Source: Spirochaetaceae bacterium (GTDB lineage: Bacteria; Spirochaetota; Spirochaetia; Treponematales; Breznakiellaceae). From it: 5,058 nucleotides of DNA. The stretch is taken from assembly GCA_031258335.1 (NCBI GenBank), contig JAIRMY010000238.1, positions 1 through 5,058 of the forward strand. The letters are read 5' to 3'. Below, one piece after another: positions 1 to 3,256 of the stretch. Made by a program: the position numbers and the translations under genes. The notes under the pieces were generated by a model. It saw nothing but the letters and a program-made list of their open reading frames with translations, made no database searches and was not told the DNA's origin. The stretch's first letter is position 1, and each line of letters starts with the position of its first letter.

Positions 1-1089
1 AAACCCTTTATGGGCAGGAAAACCGCCCTATGCGCAGCCTTTCTTACGGCGGTCAGCGGCTTCGCAATCGGATATTCCCAGGAAATGCGCGCCTATATTT
101 TAAAAATGTTTCTGGCGCCCCTCATTGCTCTGGCTTTCCTGAATTTGCTCAAAGATATGTCCATAAAAAACATCCTCCTGTACCTGCTCCCTTCCGTATG
201 TATCGTAAACAGCCATTATTACGGAATCCTCTTTATCATAGCAAACTATTTGTTTTTCCTGTCTTTTATGGCATTCCGCCGTGTCTGGGACCGGAAAAAG
301 TTTATCGTCTTTACCCTTGTCAACGGCCTGCTTGCCTTGAGTTTCCTGCCCTTTTTCCTCTATATGGTTTTGTATCAGCACTATGATTTTAGCCGGGACT
401 TTACGCCCGGCATAGGACACGGTTTTTTGATGGGGATAATAGCGGTTTTTGCGGTTTCGGTTTTTGTTTTCAGGAAAACAATTATGGGCAGGATAAAGGA
501 AGCCGGAATACTCAAAAAAGAACAACTCCTGTTTGCGGCATATAGTGCGCTTATTCCGGTGTTTATTTTCACCCTCTCTTACGTTATTTCGTTTGTCAGG
601 CCGATGATTTCCTTCCGTTACTTGTGGCCGGTTAACGCCCCCTTCTTTTTCGCTCTGGTGGCGATAGGTATCTTTTGTGTCCATTCGTGGAAAAAATCCG
701 CCTTTGCCGCGCCGCTTCTGGTGTATATGTTCGCCGTGGGACTCAACGGGATAACGCCCGATATTCCCGGCAGAGGGTCGGAAGGATACCAGGAAGCCCG
801 GGCATACATTGCCGCGGACGCGGCGGCCCACCCGGAGCGCAAACCGGTCATGCTCGAAAACGCCCCGCAGAACGCGGCGTATTATGGCTTTGAAATTTTA
901 CCCGCCTATTCCGCGGGCGAATCCTATGACGTGTTATATGGGTTAAATGATATATTCAATCTGCATGAAATGGAAATGTACGAAAACATGGGGAGTAAAA
1001 ACATAGACCCTGATAATATGCTGAAAATATATTTTGATTACGATCATCCCACGGGAGACGGCGGGGTGATTTTCAAGAAGTACCAGTGA
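1..1089 (+). CDS. GT-C / family 39-like membrane glycosyltransferase, 5'-truncated by window edge
   Basis: The reading frame is open from base 1 (Lys-Pro-Phe, then Met at 10) to a TGA at 1087-1089, giving 362 visible residues. The stretch SGFAIGYSQEMRAY (about residues 19-32) resembles the conserved SPF-x-x-x-YSQE-x-R-x-Y segment of family 39/ArnT-like (PMT_2) glycosyltransferases, which move a sugar from a polyprenyl-phosphate donor to an acceptor on the outer face of the inner membrane. About eight hydrophobic segments follow (roughly residues 8-23, 32-50, 57-72, 73-92, 101-125, 140-158, 176-200, 210-228, with another near 235-250), then a soluble tail of about 110 residues. Family members are usually near 500 residues or more, and their first periplasmic loop with the catalytic acid lies before YSQE. 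The Met at 10 is therefore probably internal and the real start lies upstream. Donor and acceptor cannot be read from the sequence. The gene converges on the sulfur-transfer operon. Confidence 0.7.
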   Translation, partial: KPFMGRKTALCAAFLTAVSGFAIGYSQEMRAYILKMFLAPLIALAFLNLLKDMSIKNILLYLLPSVCIVNSHYYGILFIIANYLFFLSFMAFRRVWDRKKFIVFTLVNGLLALSFLPFFLYMVLYQHYDFSRDFTPGIGHGFLMGIIAVFAVSVFVFRKTIMGRIKEAGILKKEQLLFAAYSALIPVFIFTLSYVISFVRPMISFRYLWPVNAPFFFALVAIGIFCVHSWKKSAFAAPLLVYMFAVGLNGITPDIPGRGSEGYQEARAYIAADAAAHPERKPVMLENAPQNAAYYGFEILPAYSAGESYDVLYGLNDIFNLHEMEMYENMGSKNIDPDNMLKIYFDYDHPTGDGGVIFKKYQ

Positions 1090-1133
1090 AGGGCAGCCAT
1101 TCAGCAGGCGACACAAGGGCTGTTTCACGGCTT

Positions 1134-1550
1134 CTATGCCGGAATAACATCTTCTTCGGTAACGGAATGTTCGTTTTTGTCTATGATAAAACTTTTCAGC
1201 GCGGGTTCGGGCTGCGCGAGAGAAACGATGAGGTAACTCAGCGATCTGTCGAACGCGAGGCGTATATCTTCTTCCGATGGACGCGCCGGTGTGGCCGGGT
1301 GGCTGTGGAAGTTACCCAAAAGCACGATGCCGCGCTTTCGTATATCGGCTACGACGGCAAACTGTTCTTCGCTCGACATCGAAAAATGCTCAGGGCTTTC
1401 GTCAACATTTTTTAGACAGTAAATCTTGATGGCCTTTTTGATCCCGGTTTCGTCAATTACGCCGGCAAGCAGTCCGCACGCTTCGTTTGGCAACGCGGCG
1501 CGGCTGTGCTCAACAATAGTTTCAAATAATTCTTTACCCAGAATCAGCAT
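1134..1550 (-). CDS. JAMM/MPN+ (M67-type) zinc metallopeptidase, sulfur-carrier processing
   Basis: This 138-residue protein carries a complete JAMM zinc site: Glu23 in the context PNEACGLLAG, then H82-S-H84-P, seven residues from His84 to Ser92, and S92-E-E-D95, which fits E...HxHx(7)SxxD exactly. Length and motifs match small bacterial Mec/HcyD-type enzymes. Those enzymes remove residues beyond the terminal Gly-Gly of a ubiquitin-fold sulfur carrier (HcyD), or release cysteine from a carrier adduct (Mec, acting on CysO). The protein has no signal peptide and is expected in the cytoplasm. Its ATG overlaps the last 7 bp of the carrier gene, so translation is probably coupled; no strong separate ribosome-binding site is visible. 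The neighbouring carrier ends in GGGSC, an apt substrate. It is the last gene of the operon, and no hairpin with a T-run is visible in the 44 bp after it. The JAMM class is certain; the exact substrate is inferred from context. Confidence 0.9.
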   Translation of the reverse strand: MLILGKELFETIVEHSRAALPNEACGLLAGVIDETGIKKAIKIYCLKNVDESPEHFSMSSEEQFAVVADIRKRGIVLLGNFHSHPATPARPSEEDIRLAFDRSLSYLIVSLAQPEPALKSFIIDKNEHSVTEEDVIPA

Positions 1551-1753
1551 GAACCGCCGCCCATGAAATAGAGCAGTTCAACTACATCGTTTTCGTTCAA
1601 AGTTATGGCGTCAAACTCCTCGCGCTTCCGAATCACGCCGTTTAATTGAGCCGTAACGTACAGCGCGTCAGTGGTCTTTAACTCGTCAAGCATCCCGTTT
1701 ATGCTTACACCGCCTGAAACTTCGGCGGGCTTCCCGTTTACAGTAATACGCAT
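1544..1753 (-). CDS. ThiS/MoaD-like ubiquitin-fold sulfur carrier with residues beyond Gly-Gly
   Basis: This is a 69-residue protein, MRITVNGKPAEV... to ...VVELLYFMGGGSC. The opening beta-hairpin with NGK, the central QLNG segment and the acidic N-E-N-D-V-V-E-L stretch before a Gly-rich end are typical of ThiS/MoaD carriers, whose C-terminal glycine is adenylated and converted to a thiocarboxylate. ThiS and MoaD proper end in Gly-Gly. This one continues (Gly65-Gly66-Gly67-Ser68-Cys69), so it should need trimming, and the JAMM peptidase gene follows with a 7-bp overlap. That is the arrangement expected for an HcyS- or CysO-type carrier in amino-acid sulfur assimilation rather than for thiamine or molybdopterin synthesis. 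I chose the ATG at 1753 because a GGAGG lies 4 bases upstream and the product then begins where family members begin. A GTG at 1786 would add 11 residues that overlap the E1-like gene and have no family resemblance. Confidence 0.85.
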   Translation of the reverse strand: MRITVNGKPAEVSGGVSINGMLDELKTTDALYVTAQLNGVIRKREEFDAITLNENDVVELLYFMGGGSC

Positions 1754-1763
1754 AGTTCCTCCG
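1754..1763 (-). promoter_or_regulatory. Shine-Dalgarno site setting the sulfur-carrier start
   Basis: On the minus strand CGGAGGAACT directly precedes the ATG at 1753. GGAGG at 1762-1758 is 4 bases from the start codon. This supports the short 69-residue carrier over the longer GTG-initiated reading. Confidence 0.75.
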
Positions 1764-1769
1764 TAAAAT

Positions 1770-2591
1770 TCATTTACACATTTCACATTCCGGCTTATCG
1801 TAGTCTATCAGCCCTGAGAGGCCGGTGATAGAAGGATTTTTGCCGCACACGGCGCATGAATCATTTTTTGCGAATGAAACCGTCCTAAAATCCATTGAGA
1901 GCGCGTTGTACATTAAAAGCCGTCCATTGAGGAGGCTGCCCAATCCTAAGAGGTACTTTAGCGCCTCCGTAGCCTGAAGGCTGCCTATCACGCCGCCTAA
2001 AACTCCGAGTACGCCGGCCTCACGGCAGCTTGGTACTGCGCCCGGCGGCGGCGGCTCGCTGAATATACAGCGGTAACAGGGCCCCTCCCCCGGTATGTAA
2101 GTCAAAAGCTGCCCCTGAAAGCGTATTATCCCCGCGTGCGAAAAAGGTTTTTTAAGCATAACGCAGGCATCGTTGATCAGGAATTTTGCCGGAAAGTTAT
2201 CCGTGCCGTCTATGACAAAATCATAATCCTTGTCCCGCACTATATCGGCGATGTTGGACGCGGTAACTTTTTCGTTGTATACGGCGACATCAACGTCACT
2301 GTTCATCGCGTTGATCGTTTCCAGCGCGGAGCGTGTCTTTGATTTGCCCACATCCGCCGTTGAGTGGATAATCTGGCGCTGAAGGTTGGAAAGATCCACC
2401 GTGTCGGCATCCACTATCCCTATAGTCCCAACGCCGGCGGCGGCGAGGTACATGGCCGCCGGAGCGCCAAGTCCGCCCGCGCCTATGATCAGCACCCTTC
2501 CGTCAAGCAGTTTCCTCTGTCCGGCGCCGCCGACTTCTTTCAAAATAATATGCCTTGAATACCGTTCAAGCTGGGCATCTGTGAGAGTCAT
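1770..2591 (-). CDS. ThiF/MoeB/HesA family E1-like adenylyltransferase
   Basis: This 273-residue protein has the full set of E1-like landmarks: the opening RYSRHIIL, the nucleotide-binding loop GAGGLG (37-42), Asp61 with the following D-x-V-x-L-S-N-L-Q-R-Q run, Lys84, the D-G-T-D-N-F segment (128-133) holding the Mg-ATP aspartate, zinc cysteines in C172-x-x-C175 and C246-x-x-C249, and Cys189 in PSCREAGVLG, where ThiF/MoeB enzymes carry a conserved cysteine. It would use ATP to adenylate the C-terminal glycine of the adjacent sulfur carrier so that sulfide or persulfide sulfur can form a thiocarboxylate. Length is normal for a MoeB/ThiF lacking a rhodanese domain. The ATG overlaps the TGA of the TusA-like gene by 4 bp (ATGA), with AAGGAGG about 9 bases upstream. 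The tail ends with an extra pair, C269-x-x-C272. Context favours an HcyF-like role over MoeB or ThiF proper; the name is left open for that reason. Confidence 0.92.
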   Translation of the reverse strand: MTLTDAQLERYSRHIILKEVGGAGQRKLLDGRVLIIGAGGLGAPAAMYLAAAGVGTIGIVDADTVDLSNLQRQIIHSTADVGKSKTRSALETINAMNSDVDVAVYNEKVTASNIADIVRDKDYDFVIDGTDNFPAKFLINDACVMLKKPFSHAGIIRFQGQLLTYIPGEGPCYRCIFSEPPPPGAVPSCREAGVLGVLGGVIGSLQATEALKYLLGLGSLLNGRLLMYNALSMDFRTVSFAKNDSCAVCGKNPSITGLSGLIDYDKPECEMCK

Positions 2592-2839
2592 GCGGAAAGC
2601 CCTCCTTTGACAACGAGTAGCCTGTAGGTTCCGTCCTCCAGTTTTTCTATGCTGGTAACCCTGTGTCCCTCGTCCTTGAGGCTGCGCGGTATATTCTGAA
2701 CCGGTTCGCCTCCGTTGAGCCGCACTTCGAGCACATCGCCGTCATTTAACTCCTCAAGCGCGACCTTTGTCTTAACAAAGGTCATGGGGCAGACCACGCT
2801 TGTAATGTCAATGCCCGCTTCCGCCTTACCAACATTCAT
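2588..2839 (-). CDS. TusA/SirA-family sulfurtransferase, CPMT variant
   Basis: This 83-residue protein matches TusA-family size and fold order: an early strand, then Cys17-Pro18-Met-Thr-Phe-Val-Lys at the start of the first helix, then D-G-D-V-L-E-V-R-L and GGEPVQNIPRSLKDEGH, and a final beta-strand rich in L-V-V. The family passes persulfide sulfur through this cysteine. The classical signature is CPxP; here the fourth position is Thr, a variant I associate with TusA-like proteins encoded beside ThiF/ThiS-type genes rather than with tRNA-thiolating TusA. I chose the ATG at 2839 because a strong GGAGGAGGAG lies just upstream and the protein then begins as family members do. An open frame extends upstream to 3100, but that part is translated intergenic repeat. 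It is first in the four-gene operon, and its stop overlaps the next start (ATGA). It probably supplies sulfur to the adenylated carrier; that role is inferred. Confidence 0.85.
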   Translation of the reverse strand: MNVGKAEAGIDITSVVCPMTFVKTKVALEELNDGDVLEVRLNGGEPVQNIPRSLKDEGHRVTSIEKLEDGTYRLLVVKGGLSA

Positions 2840-2853
2840 ACGCTCCTCCTCCG
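2840..2853 (-). promoter_or_regulatory. Strong Shine-Dalgarno site setting the TusA-like start
   Basis: On the minus strand CGGAGGAGGAGCGT precedes the ATG at 2839. The purine run GGAGGAGGAG (2852-2843) offers two overlapping anti-Shine-Dalgarno registers at good spacing. It fixes the start and excludes the longer reading that would begin at 3100. Confidence 0.8.
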
Positions 2854-2856
2854 TAC

Positions 2857-2885
2857 ATTCTACGCCGTAATTTCTTAATATGCAA
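2857..2885 (-). promoter_or_regulatory. Candidate promoter of the sulfur-transfer operon
   Basis: On the minus strand TTGCAT (2885-2880) is followed after exactly 17 bases by TAGAAT (2862-2857). TAGAAT matches five of six bases of the -10 consensus; the -35 match is weak. Transcription would start around 2850, leaving a very short leader that begins inside or just before the Shine-Dalgarno run. Spacing and position are right, but an AT-rich stretch can give such a match by chance. Confidence 0.35.
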
Positions 2886-2935
2886 GTAGGTATAATAGTA
2901 ATTCTGTGCCAATGGAGGGAGCAGTGGATAATTAA

Positions 2936-2963
2936 TAATGAATAATGAATAGTGAATAATGAA
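2936..2963 (+). repeat. Left-end 7-bp tandem repeat (4 units)
   Basis: Four contiguous units start at 2936, 2943, 2950 and 2957: TAATGAA, TAATGAA, TAGTGAA, TAATGAA. Because the period is 7, stop triplets fall in all three plus-strand frames. Confidence 0.85.
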
Positions 2964-2981
2964 GAGGGGGGGAAGGCATCT

Positions 2982-3001
2982 CCAAAGGCGATAGCCTTTG
3001 G
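2982..3001. repeat. 8-bp-stem palindrome with GATA loop
   Basis: CCAAAGGC (2982-2989) and GCCTTTGG (2994-3001) are perfect reverse complements around a GATA loop. There is no T-run after it on the plus strand, so it does not look like an intrinsic terminator; it is one of the internal hairpins of the repeat element. Confidence 0.7.
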
Positions 3002-3060
3002 CCCGGAAGGAGGGATTAACTCGTTAGTCAAAACTTCCACCTCTCCCCCTATGGGCGCAT

Positions 3061-3079
3061 CCCCGCGCTTCGCGCGGGG
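3061..3079. repeat. GC-only 8-bp-stem palindrome with TTC loop
   Basis: CCCCGCGC (3061-3068) pairs perfectly with GCGCGGGG (3072-3079) around TTC, giving a very stable hairpin. No T-run follows on either strand, so a simple terminator role is not supported. Confidence 0.75.
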
Positions 3080-3099
3080 TCGGGCTTTGCGGGGTTTCA

Positions 3100-3118
3100 T
3101 CCTTTGCTACGCAAAGGA
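3100..3118. repeat. 8-bp-stem palindrome with TAC loop
   Basis: TCCTTTGC (3100-3107) and GCAAAGGA (3111-3118) are perfect reverse complements around TAC. It is the third internal hairpin of the element and shares the CCTTTG/CAAAGG core with the hairpin at 2982-3001, hinting at internal duplication. Confidence 0.7.
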
Positions 3119-3190
3119 CGCTTCGCGCCCCTCCAATCCCTTGCGCTTGTCCCGCATTCCTGTACCGCTAGCGCGGCTGCCGCCCCCCTC

Positions 3191-3211
3191 ATTGTTCATT
3201 GTTCATTGTTC
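3191..3211 (-). repeat. Right-end 7-bp tandem repeat (3 units)
   Basis: Three exact ATTGTTC units start at 3191, 3198 and 3205. On the minus strand this reads as TGAACAA units, the inverted counterpart of the left-end TGAATAA array, followed inward by the G-run complementary to 3183-3188. Confidence 0.85.
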
Positions 3212-3239
3212 ACTATTCCCTTTTTCGCAAAATGCCGGT

Positions 3240-3245
3240 TAGAAT
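3240..3245 (+). promoter_or_regulatory. Candidate -10 box for the TonB-type receptor gene
   Basis: TAGAAT at 3240-3245 matches five of six bases of the -10 consensus and lies 11 bases before the ATG at 3257. The best -35 candidate, TTCCCT (3216-3221, 18-base spacing), is poor. If it is used, the message would be nearly leaderless, which would agree with the absence of a Shine-Dalgarno sequence. Confidence 0.25.
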
Positions 3246-3256
3246 AGTAACAAAAT

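Larger units (their letters stand above)
2931..3220. repeat. Hairpin-rich intergenic repeat with inverted 7-bp tandem-repeat ends (MITE-like)
   Basis: The left end holds four 7-bp units, TAATGAA or TAGTGAA (2936-2963), followed by a G-run (2966-2972). The right end is the mirror image: a C-run (3183-3188), then three ATTGTTC units (3191-3211) and a diverged end. Read on the minus strand the right units are TGAACAA, against TGAATAA on the left, so the ends form an imperfect terminal inverted repeat. Inside are three near-perfect small palindromes (2982-3001, 3061-3079, 3100-3118). No transposase-like gene and no convincing coding frame is present. The form suggests a non-autonomous, dispersed intergenic element. 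No clear target-site duplication is visible, so boundaries are approximate. It fills most of the 417-bp gap between the two divergent transcription units and supplies the spurious upstream extension of the TusA-like frame. Confidence 0.65.

Noticed and set aside
100..831. Long minus-strand open frame opposite the glycosyltransferase gene
   Set aside because: Its translation is low-complexity and highly charged with no family features; it is an antisense shadow of the membrane-protein codons.
1090..1133. Bidirectional intrinsic terminator between the converging genes
   Set aside because: Only a weak CAGCC/GGCTG pairing with a long loop is present, with no T-run on either strand.
1754..1786. 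GTG start at 1786 for the sulfur carrier
   Set aside because: It overlaps the end of the E1-like gene, adds residues with no family resemblance, and competes with a well-placed GGAGG before the ATG at 1753.
2891..2912. Perfect TATAAT on the plus strand at 2891-2896, and TTGGCA/TATTAT on the minus strand
   Set aside because: The plus-strand box has no -35 at proper spacing and no gene close downstream. The minus-strand pair is only 9 bases apart. TGGCAC followed by TTGCA also recalls sigma-54 but with about 20 bases between instead of 5.
3061..3079. Intrinsic terminator at the GC-only palindrome
   Set aside because: The stem is strong but no T-run follows on either strand, and no gene ends near it.
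2840..3100. Upstream extension of the TusA-like frame, giving a 170-residue protein
   Set aside because: The extra 87 residues are translated hairpin/7-mer repeat of biased composition, and a strong Shine-Dalgarno lies immediately before the internal ATG at 2839.
2931..3220. CRISPR-like array
   Set aside because: The repeats are contiguous 7-bp units with no spacers of constant length and no cas genes nearby.
2952..3242. 96-codon plus-strand open frame
   Set aside because: It lies entirely within the repeat element, starts in the 7-mer array, has no ribosome-binding site and shows no recognisable protein pattern; the frame stays open because the outbound repeat units lack stops.
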